Of a stretch of DNA of 64,000 bases, positions 45,260 through 53,130 are shown in pieces. Both the position numbers and the translations under genes were made by a program. A model generated the notes under the pieces. It saw only the letters and a program-made list of their open reading frames with translations. It was not told the DNA's origin and did no database searches. This DNA comes from Chloroflexota bacterium (GTDB lineage: Bacteria > Chloroflexota > Anaerolineae > DTLA01): NCBI GenBank assembly GCA_014874485.1, contig JADBJK010000073.1, positions 26,871 to 90,870 of the forward strand, read 5' to 3'. How positions within the stretch are numbered: the stretch's first letter is position 1; each line of letters opens with the position of its first letter.

Positions 45260-45466
45260 ATGGACATCCACATGGGCGACATCGTTCGGCTTCGCAAGCC
45301 GCACCCGTGCGGAGGGTACGAGTGGCGCGTCATGCGCGTGGGCGCGGACATCGGCCTGAAGTGCCAGACGTGCGGGCGCGTGGTCATGCTCCCCCGCGGC
45401 GAGTTTGAGCGCAGGCTGAAGGCCATCGTGTCGCGCTGGCCCGACAACAAGCCCGCGAGCCTGTGA
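45260..45466 (+). CDS. DUF951 family protein
   Basis: 68-residue protein with the DUF951 pattern: [35 protein letters not shown] and [13 protein letters not shown]. The CxxC with HPC suggests metal or nucleic-acid binding. The ATG at 45260 is ten bases from GGAGG; an ATG at 45251 is too close to it. Family is widespread in Firmicutes and Chloroflexota, function unknown. Confidence 0.88.
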   Translation: MDIHMGDIVRLRKPHPCGGYEWRVMRVGADIGLKCQTCGRVVMLPRGEFERRLKAIVSRWPDNKPASL

Positions 45467-45474
45467 GGCCGGAA

Positions 45475-47529
45475 TCAGGCGGATGCCCCCTTCGCGCCGG
45501 TCGCGGAGACCAGCGAGCAGAACTCCCCACGGCATTCCTCGGCCACCAGTGCCGTCAGTCTGTCGCCCGCCTGGAGCACGGTGTCGCCGTGGGGGATGAT
45601 CAACTTGCGCCCGCGCCGCACCGAGACCACCACGCAGTCGTGGGGCAGGGTCAGGTCTCGGAGCGCCTTTCCCACGACCGGCGATTCCGGGCTCACCTCC
45701 AGTTCCAGGAAGTCGGTCCCCGTCAATTTGCCCAGGCGCAGGCGCTCGGTGCGCTCCTGCAATTCCATGCGGCGGATGATGGCGGTGTTGTACGCCTTGA
45801 TGATGTCGGCGCGGCGGATGAGGCCCACCAGTCGCCTGGGGTTCTCCCGCGAGACGACCGGCAGCCGGCCGATGTCGCGCGCGCCCATGCGCTTCAGGGC
45901 CGCCCACAGCGGCTCGTCGGGGTACGCCACGAGCAGGCTCTTCGTGGCGATGTCGCCTGCAGTCAGGTTCAGCGCGCCTTGCCTGGCCGTGGCCCGCTCC
46001 AGGTCCTGGATCGTTACGATTCCCAGCAGGTCGCCGTTCGCGTCCAGCACCGGGAAGCCGTGATGGTGGCTTTCGCGGAACAGCCGCGCCAGGTCCGCCA
46101 GCGGCATGTCGGCCGGCACCGTGTCCACGTGCGTGGTCATGGCCTCGCCGACCTCAATCCCCTGCATCACGTCAATGTCGTGGCCGCGCTCCAGGTGGAT
46201 GCCCTTTCGCGTCAACTTCAGGGTGTAGATGGAATCGCGGCGCAGGTGCTCGGACAGGAGCGTCGCGAGGACGGTCGCCAGCATCAGGGGCAGAATGAGC
46301 CGGTAGTCGTGGGACATCTCAAAGACGATGAGCACCGCCGTGATGGGGGCGTGGGCGGCGGCAGCGAAAACGGCGGACATCCCCACCAGGGCGTACGCGC
46401 CGGAACTCGCCGTGATGGCCGGGAACAGCGCGTGGGCGACCTTGCCGAACGCCCCGCCGAACATGGCCCCCATGAACAGCGCCGGGGCAAACACGCCGCC
46501 CGAATTGCCCGACCCCAGCGTGAGGGACGTGGTGATGATCTTCCCGAAGGCCAGTACGAACATGATCTGGGCGAACAGGCCGCCGGAGACGGCTTCCTCA
46601 ATGTGAACAAAGCCGGTGCCCAGCGCCTGGGGTATCGCCAGCCCGATGAAGCCCAGCGGAATCGCGCCCAGGGCAGGCTTGAGCGCGTCGGGGAACCGCA
46701 GCCCGTCAAAGCGGTCCTCGGCCCAGTACAGCACCGTTACGAACAGCCACGCCACGCCCGCGGCGGCCAGGCCCAGCGCGGCGTACAGCAGCACTTCCCA
46801 CGGCGAGACCATGGAGTAGGCGGGCACGGCGAAGGCGGGGTTATCGCCCAGCACGCTCCGGGCGACGATGCTCGCCGTAACGGAACTGAGGACGACGGTA
46901 GCGAAGTAGCGGGTGGTGAACTCGCCCAGGATGACTTCCAGCGCGAAGATCACGCCGGCGATGGGCGCGTTGAACGTGGCGGCGATGCCGCCCGCCGCGC
47001 CGCAGGCCACCAGGTTGCGGATGCGCTCGTCGGACAGGCGGAACAACTGTCCGATGGTAGAGCCCAGGGCCGAGCCGATTTGAACGATGGGGCCTTCACG
47101 CCCAGCCGAACCGCCGCTTCCGATGCACGCAGCCGATGCCAGTGCTTTGACCACCACGACGACGGGCCGAATTCGCCCGCCCCGCAGCGCGATGGCCTTC
47201 ATCACTTCGGGCACGCCGTGGCCTTTGGCCTCGCTGGCGAAGTAGGTGATGAGCGGCCCGGCGATGAGCGCACCCGCCATCGGCACAAACGCCGGCGCGA
47301 TAGGGCCGAGAAAGGCCAGTGCGCCCAGCACAGGGCCTTGAAAGAACCGTTGGAAGCCGGCGATCAACTTGATGAACAGGATCGCGCCGATGCCGGTTCC
47401 CGCGCCCACGATCAGCGCCGTGGCGATGAGTACGGATGTCTCCGAGGGTTGCAGGCGATCCAGCAGCCAGGCTGCGTGCGAGTTCAGCCCACGCCGCCGC
47501 ACGCGGGGTTTGGAAGAAGATTCGTCCAT
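45475..47529 (-). CDS. ClC-type chloride channel/transporter with CBS and TrkA-C domains
   Basis: 684-residue membrane protein. The ClC core (about 25-430) has GSGGSAGREGPIVQIGSA (gating Glu in GREGP) and GSGNSGGVFAPALFMG. It is followed by a CBS pair (about 455-590: HHHGFPVLDANGDLLGIVT, GRLPVVSRENPRRLVGLI) and a TrkA-C/RCK-C domain (about 605-680). These C-terminal parts bind nucleotides and gate transport. ATG at 47529 preferred for its GGTGGAG site. Divergent from the HD gene. Confidence 0.92.
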   Translation of the reverse strand: MDESSSKPRVRRRGLNSHAAWLLDRLQPSETSVLIATALIVGAGTGIGAILFIKLIAGFQRFFQGPVLGALAFLGPIAPAFVPMAGALIAGPLITYFASEAKGHGVPEVMKAIALRGGRIRPVVVVVKALASAACIGSGGSAGREGPIVQIGSALGSTIGQLFRLSDERIRNLVACGAAGGIAATFNAPIAGVIFALEVILGEFTTRYFATVVLSSVTASIVARSVLGDNPAFAVPAYSMVSPWEVLLYAALGLAAAGVAWLFVTVLYWAEDRFDGLRFPDALKPALGAIPLGFIGLAIPQALGTGFVHIEEAVSGGLFAQIMFVLAFGKIITTSLTLGSGNSGGVFAPALFMGAMFGGAFGKVAHALFPAITASSGAYALVGMSAVFAAAAHAPITAVLIVFEMSHDYRLILPLMLATVLATLLSEHLRRDSIYTLKLTRKGIHLERGHDIDVMQGIEVGEAMTTHVDTVPADMPLADLARLFRESHHHGFPVLDANGDLLGIVTIQDLERATARQGALNLTAGDIATKSLLVAYPDEPLWAALKRMGARDIGRLPVVSRENPRRLVGLIRRADIIKAYNTAIIRRMELQERTERLRLGKLTGTDFLELEVSPESPVVGKALRDLTLPHDCVVVSVRRGRKLIIPHGDTVLQAGDRLTALVAEECRGEFCSLVSATGAKGASA

Positions 47530-47573
47530 TTCTCCACCCAAATGCAATATGGCAGAATTTCAAGACGTGGGGT

Positions 47574-47601
47574 ATTATACGACACACAGGGCTGCGCGCA
47601 A
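47574..47601 (-). promoter_or_regulatory. Promoter of the ClC gene
   Basis: Minus-strand TTGCGC (47601-47596), 16-base spacer, TATAAT (47579-47574). Confidence 0.55.
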
Positions 47602-47625
47602 CTTGCGAGAAGGAGACAGGAAGCC

Positions 47626-48258
47626 ATGCTCATCACACCGGACGAGGCCCGAAAATGGTACGGCGAAGACGACTCTGCCCACGACTTTGACCACGTGCTG
47701 CGGGTCCATGCCCTCGCCTTGCGCATCGCAGCCGCCGAGGGCGCGGACGTGGAAATCGTGTCGGCGGCGGCGCTGCTGCACGACGTGGCCAGGGCCGAGG
47801 CCGACCGACTGGGCCTGTGCCACGCGGAGATGGGCGCGGCGCGCGCTCGCGAAATCCTGCGAGACCACCCGGCCCACAAGGTGGAGGCGGTGGCCGTGGC
47901 CATCGCCAGCCATCGGTTCCGCAACGCCGCCGAGCCACCAACGCTGGAGGCGAAGGTGCTGTACGATGCCGACAAACTGGATGCCATCGGCGCTATCGGC
48001 ATCGCGCGGGCCTACGCCATCGCGGGCAAGTGGAATCAGCGCCTGTGGTCGCCTTGGGCCGAAGCCGCCCACCTGGACGCGGGCGCCCGCGACCTGCACA
48101 ACGCCGACCACACGCCGGTGCGCGAATTCCAGGTGAAACTGTCCAAGTTGCGGGATTCGCTGTACACGCCCACGGCGCGCGCCATCGCCGAGAGCCGACA
48201 CCGGTACATGGCCGACTTCTTCGCGCGCCTGGAGAAGGAGGTGGCGGGTGAACTCTGA
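47626..48258 (+). CDS. HD-domain phosphohydrolase
   Basis: 210-residue metal-dependent hydrolase. HD signature: HDFDHVLRVHALAL, then ALLHDVARAEAD and DADKLDAIGAIGIARA, the pattern of YedJ/RNase Y-like HD hydrolases acting on nucleotides. ATG at 47626 follows GAGAAGGAGA; the long frame upstream is antisense to the ClC gene. Overlaps rlmD by 11 bases. Confidence 0.85.
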   Translation: MLITPDEARKWYGEDDSAHDFDHVLRVHALALRIAAAEGADVEIVSAAALLHDVARAEADRLGLCHAEMGAARAREILRDHPAHKVEAVAVAIASHRFRNAAEPPTLEAKVLYDADKLDAIGAIGIARAYAIAGKWNQRLWSPWAEAAHLDAGARDLHNADHTPVREFQVKLSKLRDSLYTPTARAIAESRHRYMADFFARLEKEVAGEL

Positions 48259-49480
48259 GCGCGAACTGCGCACGCTGCGGATTGAGAGCCTGGCACACCT
48301 GGGAGCGGGCATCGCTCGCGACGGCGGCAAGGTCGTCTTCGTGCCCTACACCGTTCCCGGCGACGTGGTGCGCGCCCGCGTGATTGAGGACAAGCCGCGG
48401 TTCGCGCGGGCCGTGCTGGAGGAGGTGCTGGAGCCTTCGCCCCACCGCGTGGAGCCGCTGTGCCCCTATTTCGGCGACTGCGGCGGGTGCCAGTGGCAGC
48501 ACATCGCCTACCCGATGCAGACGCAGTACAAGTCGCGCATCGTGGGCGAACAGTTGGAGCACGTGGGCAAACTCGCGGGCGTGGCCGTGCGCGAGACGGT
48601 GGGCATGGCCGACCCCTGGGGCTACCGCAATTCCGCGCGGCTCACCGTCGGGCCCGACGGCGCGTTGGGTTTCCAGCGGGCCGAAAGCCACGAGGTGGTC
48701 GCCGTGGAGGACTGCCTGATTCTCCACCCCTTGCTGCGGGAATTGCTCCGCACGCTGGACGTGGAGTTTCCGGAACTCACGGCGCTGACGCTGCGGGCCG
48801 GAATTCGCACCGGCGAGCGCCTGGTGGTGCTGGAGACCGCGGGCGACGAGCCGCCGGAGATTGAGGTGGACATTCCGGTTTCGTGCGCGCTGGCGCTGGA
48901 GGACGGGCGCGCGGCGACCCTCATCGGCGCGACGGCCATCCACGAGGTAGTGGCGGGCCGCCGCTACCGCATCTCACCGACGAGTTTCTTCCAGGTGAAC
49001 ACGCTCGGCGCCGAGCGGCTTGTGGAAGTCGTCGCCCAGGCGCTGGAGCCGCAGGGCTGGGAGCGTCTGCTGGACTTGTACTGCGGCGTGGGTCTGTTCG
49101 GCCTGTCGCTGGCGGGCCGCGTCGGCGAGGTGGTGGGCGTGGAGAGCGCCCCGTCGGCTGTGGCCGATGCCCTCGCCAACGCCGAGGGGATGGACAACGT
49201 TACCCTGGTGGAGGGGCCGGCGGAGGAGGCGCTGCCAGCCCTGGAGGGCGGGTTTGACCTGGCGGTGGTGGACCCGCCGCGGGGCGGGATGGACCCTGTG
49301 GCGCTGCGCGCGCTGGTGGAGAAGCGCCCCCGTCGCATCGCCTACGTGTCCTGCGAGCCGACCACGCTGGCGCGGGACTGCGCAGCGTTGGTGAGCGCGG
49401 GCTATCGCCTGCGCTGGGTGCAGCCGGTGGACATGTTCCCCCAGACATATCACATTGAGTCGGTGGCGCTGCTGGAATAG
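48248..49480 (+). CDS. 23S rRNA (uracil-5)-methyltransferase, RlmD/RumA family
   Basis: SAM- and Fe-S-dependent RNA methyltransferase of 410 residues. N-terminal TRAM domain (RIESLAHLGAGIARDGGKVV), Fe-S cysteines in CPYFGDCGGCQWQH, SAM region LLDLYCGVGLFGLSLA, then DPPRGGMD and the catalytic Cys in YVSCEPTTLARD. GTG start seven bases after AAGGAGG. Exact target (U1939 or U747) not determinable. Confidence 0.92.
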   Translation: MNSERELRTLRIESLAHLGAGIARDGGKVVFVPYTVPGDVVRARVIEDKPRFARAVLEEVLEPSPHRVEPLCPYFGDCGGCQWQHIAYPMQTQYKSRIVGEQLEHVGKLAGVAVRETVGMADPWGYRNSARLTVGPDGALGFQRAESHEVVAVEDCLILHPLLRELLRTLDVEFPELTALTLRAGIRTGERLVVLETAGDEPPEIEVDIPVSCALALEDGRAATLIGATAIHEVVAGRRYRISPTSFFQVNTLGAERLVEVVAQALEPQGWERLLDLYCGVGLFGLSLAGRVGEVVGVESAPSAVADALANAEGMDNVTLVEGPAEEALPALEGGFDLAVVDPPRGGMDPVALRALVEKRPRRIAYVSCEPTTLARDCAALVSAGYRLRWVQPVDMFPQTYHIESVALLE

Positions 49481-49506
49481 ACGGGCGGGCGGCGATATGT
49501 CCCCCG

Positions 49507-50241
49507 TCAGCGGCTCTTGTCCCAGAGGAGTTTCAAGGTGTTCAGCGCAAGGCCGTACCGGCGGTCCAGCACGCGCGGGTCGGTGCTCTCCGGCTCGTTG
49601 AACAGGGTAACGAACGGGACGGTGATGCCCTGCACGCGCAGGTATCCGTTGGGCTTGGAACCGGTGAGCGCCCCCCAGTCGTCTTCCCCGTAGGTGCGCT
49701 CCATCTCGGACCGCGGCACGGAATGGGTGAGGATGCCGTTCTTGCGCTTCTCGTCGTAGCGGGCCAGGTTGCGCCGCCACGACTCCTCAAACGAGACGAG
49801 CATGTAGAGGATCGCGCCGTGCTGAAGCACGCGGGGGTCCAGGCGCGACAGGGCGCGTTCGTAGCCGTAGTTCTTGCCGCGCGAGAACTCTATCAGCGTC
49901 GTGTGGCCGGGCTTGGGGCCGGAGCGGAGCCGGTCCTGCAGAGCGCGGTTCAGGTCGTCTATCAGGATGTCCCACACCTCGTCCGACGCAACGACATAGC
50001 CGAACTCCGCCGGGCGCGATAGCCGCCGCGGCTTCCCCTGCTTCTCCAGTTCGTCTTCCTCCAGGAAGTGCCGCCAGAGGAACACGAAATCGTCCAGCAC
50101 CTCAAAGTTCCCGATGGCGTAGCGGTGCGCCCGCACGGCATCGGGCACCTTGGACATGTAGTCTATGAACTCGGACTTGCCGCTGGCCGGGCGTCCAAGA
50201 ACTAGCAGGTACGGGAAAACGTCGGCGGTTGAGTCGGCCAT
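49507..50241 (-). CDS. P-loop NTPase of unknown function
   Basis: 244-residue soluble protein with Walker A LVLGRPASGKSEFIDY at the N-terminus and possible Walker B-like ILYMLVSFEESW. Resembles small nucleoside/adenylate-kinase-like P-loop enzymes, but I cannot assign a substrate. Downstream of tatA by 25 bases and probably on the same transcript. Confidence 0.6.
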   Translation of the reverse strand: MADSTADVFPYLLVLGRPASGKSEFIDYMSKVPDAVRAHRYAIGNFEVLDDFVFLWRHFLEEDELEKQGKPRRLSRPAEFGYVVASDEVWDILIDDLNRALQDRLRSGPKPGHTTLIEFSRGKNYGYERALSRLDPRVLQHGAILYMLVSFEESWRRNLARYDEKRKNGILTHSVPRSEMERTYGEDDWGALTGSKPNGYLRVQGITVPFVTLFNEPESTDPRVLDRRYGLALNTLKLLWDKSR

Positions 50242-50266
50242 GCCCCGCTCCTGAGGATAGTTCTGG

Positions 50267-50461
50267 CTAATTTTGCTCGCCCTTGTCCTTGGTGGGCGGT
50301 TCCGCGCTCTCGGTCTTCTTTGGCTCGCCAGACGACGCCTCGCGGAAGCCTCGGATCGCCTTGCCCAGGGCCGAGCCGATTTCCGGGAGCCGCCCGACGC
50401 CGAAGATGATCACCACGATGACCAGGATCAGGATCAATTCGGGAACGCCGAGTTGTGGCAT
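50267..50461 (-). CDS. tatA: Sec-independent translocase subunit TatA
   Basis: 64 residues: one N-terminal membrane helix ([23 protein letters not shown]), amphipathic helix ([13 protein letters not shown]) and a charged tail. Forms the Tat pore for folded proteins. No tatC nearby. Promoter at 50491-50519. Confidence 0.93.
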   Translation of the reverse strand: MPQLGVPELILILVIVVIIFGVGRLPEIGSALGKAIRGFREASSGEPKKTESAEPPTKDKGEQN

Positions 50462-50490
50462 AAAACCCTCCAGTCGTTGAGTGCTGCCGA

Positions 50491-50519
50491 ATTATAGCAC
50501 GCTGCGGGGTGCGGGGCAA
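50491..50519 (-). promoter_or_regulatory. Promoter of tatA
   Basis: Minus-strand TTGCCC (50519-50514), 17-base spacer, TATAAT (50496-50491). Confidence 0.6.
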
Positions 50520-50592
50520 AAACCCTGGGCCGACTCCTTCCGTCTCGCATCGGGCGCGAGGGGGTCATTGGCGCGGATTCGCGGCAGCGCCG

Positions 50593-51381
50593 CTATGAGT
50601 CCCCCGCACTCGCCCGCACCCAGTACTGCTCGGCGGGGAAGCCGCCTCCCATGCGCAGCGCGTGATCCCTCACGTGGCGGCGCATGTCAGCCTCATCCTG
50701 CCAGAAGATGGGGATTTGGGAGCGGTAGCGGGCAATGGCGTCGCACTTGGCGGCCAAGTCTTCCTCCGCGAGGCGCACAATCTGCGGCTGCAACGCCCCC
50801 AGCGGCGACTGCGCTACTGCCTGGCGCACCGCCTCCTGATCCTCGGCGTAGGGATAGTCCTCGTACCAGGCCACGGCCAGGCCGTCGCGCGCCACCAGCC
50901 GCAGCACGGCGGCCTGCACGACCTGGTGATCCACGTGGTAGCCCGCCGCCAGCATGGCGTACACCTTGGGGCGGCCCGCGTCGCGCCAGAACCGCCGTAT
51001 CTCGGACGCGAGGGCGCGCGCCTTGACGGGGTCGTGGCGGCTAATGCCCCCGAAGATGGCGTCGCGATTGGGGTACACGGGCTCGCCCGTGCGGGTGTGC
51101 AGGCGGTAGATGGCGTCCTCGTAGGCCCAGTGGATGGGTTCGGCGCCCAGGACGGCCAGCGCCTCGCGGTCTTCCTGGCGGCGCATGGCGATGGCGTCGC
51201 CCTGTGCACCCCAGCGCGTCTCCAGGGCGCGGGCGAACGGCGAGCGCACGTCGGTCTGTGCGCTGCCCGCGAAGACGGTCAGCACGCCCACCGACAGCCC
51301 CGCGCGCGCCTGCTGATGGATAAGCCCCCCGCAGGACAGCGCGGCATCGTCCAGGTGCGGCGAGAGATACAGAACGTCCAT
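50593..51381 (-). CDS. PIG-L/LmbE-family deacetylase
   Basis: Zinc-dependent N-acetylglucosaminyl deacetylase family, 262 residues, with YLSPHLDDAALSCGG (metal HxDD motif) and a distal GYHVDHQVVQAAV His site. Homologues deacetylate GlcNAc-linked small molecules or lipids. ATG at 51381 follows AGGAGG; an ATG five codons earlier has none. A decayed CGCAGAG repeat lies just upstream. Confidence 0.87.
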   Translation of the reverse strand: MDVLYLSPHLDDAALSCGGLIHQQARAGLSVGVLTVFAGSAQTDVRSPFARALETRWGAQGDAIAMRRQEDREALAVLGAEPIHWAYEDAIYRLHTRTGEPVYPNRDAIFGGISRHDPVKARALASEIRRFWRDAGRPKVYAMLAAGYHVDHQVVQAAVLRLVARDGLAVAWYEDYPYAEDQEAVRQAVAQSPLGALQPQIVRLAEEDLAAKCDAIARYRSQIPIFWQDEADMRRHVRDHALRMGGGFPAEQYWVRASAGDS

Positions 51382-51399
51382 GGGACCTCCTCGCAAGAA

Positions 51400-51487
51400 T
51401 TGCCGCGGAGTACACAGAGATCGCAGAGGAGGGCGACGGGTTTTCTTTCCGTGGCGGTCTCCGCGCGCTCTGCGCCTCTGTGGTGAG
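51400..51487. repeat. Decayed CGCAGAG-family repeat
   Basis: Single inverted pair CCGCGGAGTACACAGAGATC ... CTCTGCGCCTCTGTGGTG around GACGGGTTTTCTTTCCGTGG. Third location of the family arrayed at 2627 and 17390. Confidence 0.75.
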
Positions 51488-51492
51488 ATGCG

Positions 51493-53016
51493 CTACAGCA
51501 TCTTCCGCGGCCTGTACTGCAGGGCTTCCGCGATGTGGTGCAGTCGGATGTCCGCGCTGCCTTCCAGATCGGCGATGGTGCGCGCCAACTTGAGGATGCG
51601 GTGGTAGGCGCGGGCGCTCAACTGCAACTGCTGCATGGCCGACTTCATCAGGCTCTTGCCGTTGTCGTCAATCTTGCAGAACTCGCGCACCTCGGCAGGC
51701 CCCATGTCGGCGTTGCAGGCCAGCGGCGTCCCCGCGAACCGCTGCTGCTGGCGCTCGCGGGCGGCCTGCACCCGCTGGCGGATGACGGCCGACGGCTCGC
51801 CGCGCCGCTCGTCGGACAGTTTCTCGTAGTCCACGCGCGGGACTTCCACATGGATGTCTATGCGGTCCAGGAGCGGCCCCGAGATGCGCTTCTGGTAGCG
51901 GCTGATGGTGCTCATGGAGCACGTGCATTCGCGCACGGGGTCGCCGTAGTACCCGCATGGGCAAGGGTTCATCGCGCCGACGAGCATGAAGTTGGCGGGG
52001 AAGGTCAGGCTGCCCTGGGCGCGGGCGATGGTTACGATCTTGTCCTCCAGCGGCTGGCGGAGCACCTCCAGCGTGCGCTGGCCGAATTCGGGGAGTTCGT
52101 CCAGGAACAGGACGCCGCGATGGGCCAGCGAGATTTCGCCCGGCCTGGGCCAGCGTCCCCCGCCCACCAGCCCGGCGTGGCTGATGGTATGGTGCGGCGC
52201 GCGGAACGGGCGGTGTCGGATGAGCGGCAGGTCGGGCGGCAGGCAGTCGGCCACGCTGTAGATGCGCGTGGCGTCCAGCGCCTCGTCTATCGTCATCTTG
52301 GGCAGGATGGCGGGCAGCGCGCGGGCGAGCAGGGTCTTGCCTGCGCCGGGCGGGCCGACCATCAGGATGTTGTGGCCGCCCGCCGCCGCCACCTCAATCG
52401 CCCGCTTGGCATGCTCTTGCCCCTTGATCTCCGAGAAGTCCACGCAGTAGGTGGGCAGGTCGTCGGTGTCTATGTCGGGCACGTGGTGCGGGTAGGGCGG
52501 AATCGGCGCGAGGCCCAGGAAATGCTTGACCAGCGACACCAGGTCGTGCACAGGAATCACCGTGATGTCGGGCACAAGCGCCGCTTCGGGCGCGTCGGCC
52601 TCGGGCACCAGGAGCGTGGAGAACCCCAGTTGCCGCGCCTGCCCGGCGATGGGCAGTACGCCGTTGGTGTGGCGCACCGTCCCCTCCAGCGACAGTTCGC
52701 CCAGGAGCAGCGTGTCGTCGGGGATGGGCGGCATCTGCTCGGTGGCGATGAGGACGCCCACGGCGATGGGCAGGTCGTAGGCGGGGCCTTCCTTGCGGAT
52801 GTCGGCGGGGGCCAGGTTCACCGTGAGGCGCGTGCCGGGGAACATGAAGCCGGAGTTGCGGATGGCGGCCCGCACGCGCTCCTTGGATTCTTGCACGGCG
52901 GCATCCGGCAGGCCCACGATGGTCTGGGTGGGCAGGCCGCTGGAGATGTCCACCTCCACCTCAACCACGGCTCCATCCAGGCCGACCACCGCGCAACTGT
53001 GCACTTTTGCCAGCAT
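51493..53016 (-). CDS. comM: ComM/YifB-type AAA+ ATPase
   Basis: Magnesium-chelatase-like helicase involved in branch migration during natural transformation. 507 residues with an N-terminal LonC-like domain ([17 protein letters not shown]), Walker [19 protein letters not shown], Walker [12 protein letters not shown], and the zinc CPCGYYGDP...CTCS motif typical of YifB. ATG at 53016 follows GGAGG. Fits with the ComEA gene at 14445 as evidence of competence potential. Confidence 0.92.
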   Translation of the reverse strand: MLAKVHSCAVVGLDGAVVEVEVDISSGLPTQTIVGLPDAAVQESKERVRAAIRNSGFMFPGTRLTVNLAPADIRKEGPAYDLPIAVGVLIATEQMPPIPDDTLLLGELSLEGTVRHTNGVLPIAGQARQLGFSTLLVPEADAPEAALVPDITVIPVHDLVSLVKHFLGLAPIPPYPHHVPDIDTDDLPTYCVDFSEIKGQEHAKRAIEVAAAGGHNILMVGPPGAGKTLLARALPAILPKMTIDEALDATRIYSVADCLPPDLPLIRHRPFRAPHHTISHAGLVGGGRWPRPGEISLAHRGVLFLDELPEFGQRTLEVLRQPLEDKIVTIARAQGSLTFPANFMLVGAMNPCPCGYYGDPVRECTCSMSTISRYQKRISGPLLDRIDIHVEVPRVDYEKLSDERRGEPSAVIRQRVQAARERQQQRFAGTPLACNADMGPAEVREFCKIDDNGKSLMKSAMQQLQLSARAYHRILKLARTIADLEGSADIRLHHIAEALQYRPRKML

Positions 53017-53130
53017 ACCGGCCTCCGCCACGTGTTGGGTTGTGCCCTCGGTTGCGGCAAGTGTAGCACAACTTGCGTGCGCCGCGCAAGCCGCGACCGG
53101 GAATTCGCCGGGCCGAATTGCGCTCCCGTC

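Noticed and set aside
45463..47625. Upstream extension of the HD-domain frame (931 codons in total)
   Set aside because: The first 721 codons are antisense to the ClC gene; a good ribosome-binding site and ATG at 47626 start the HD protein.
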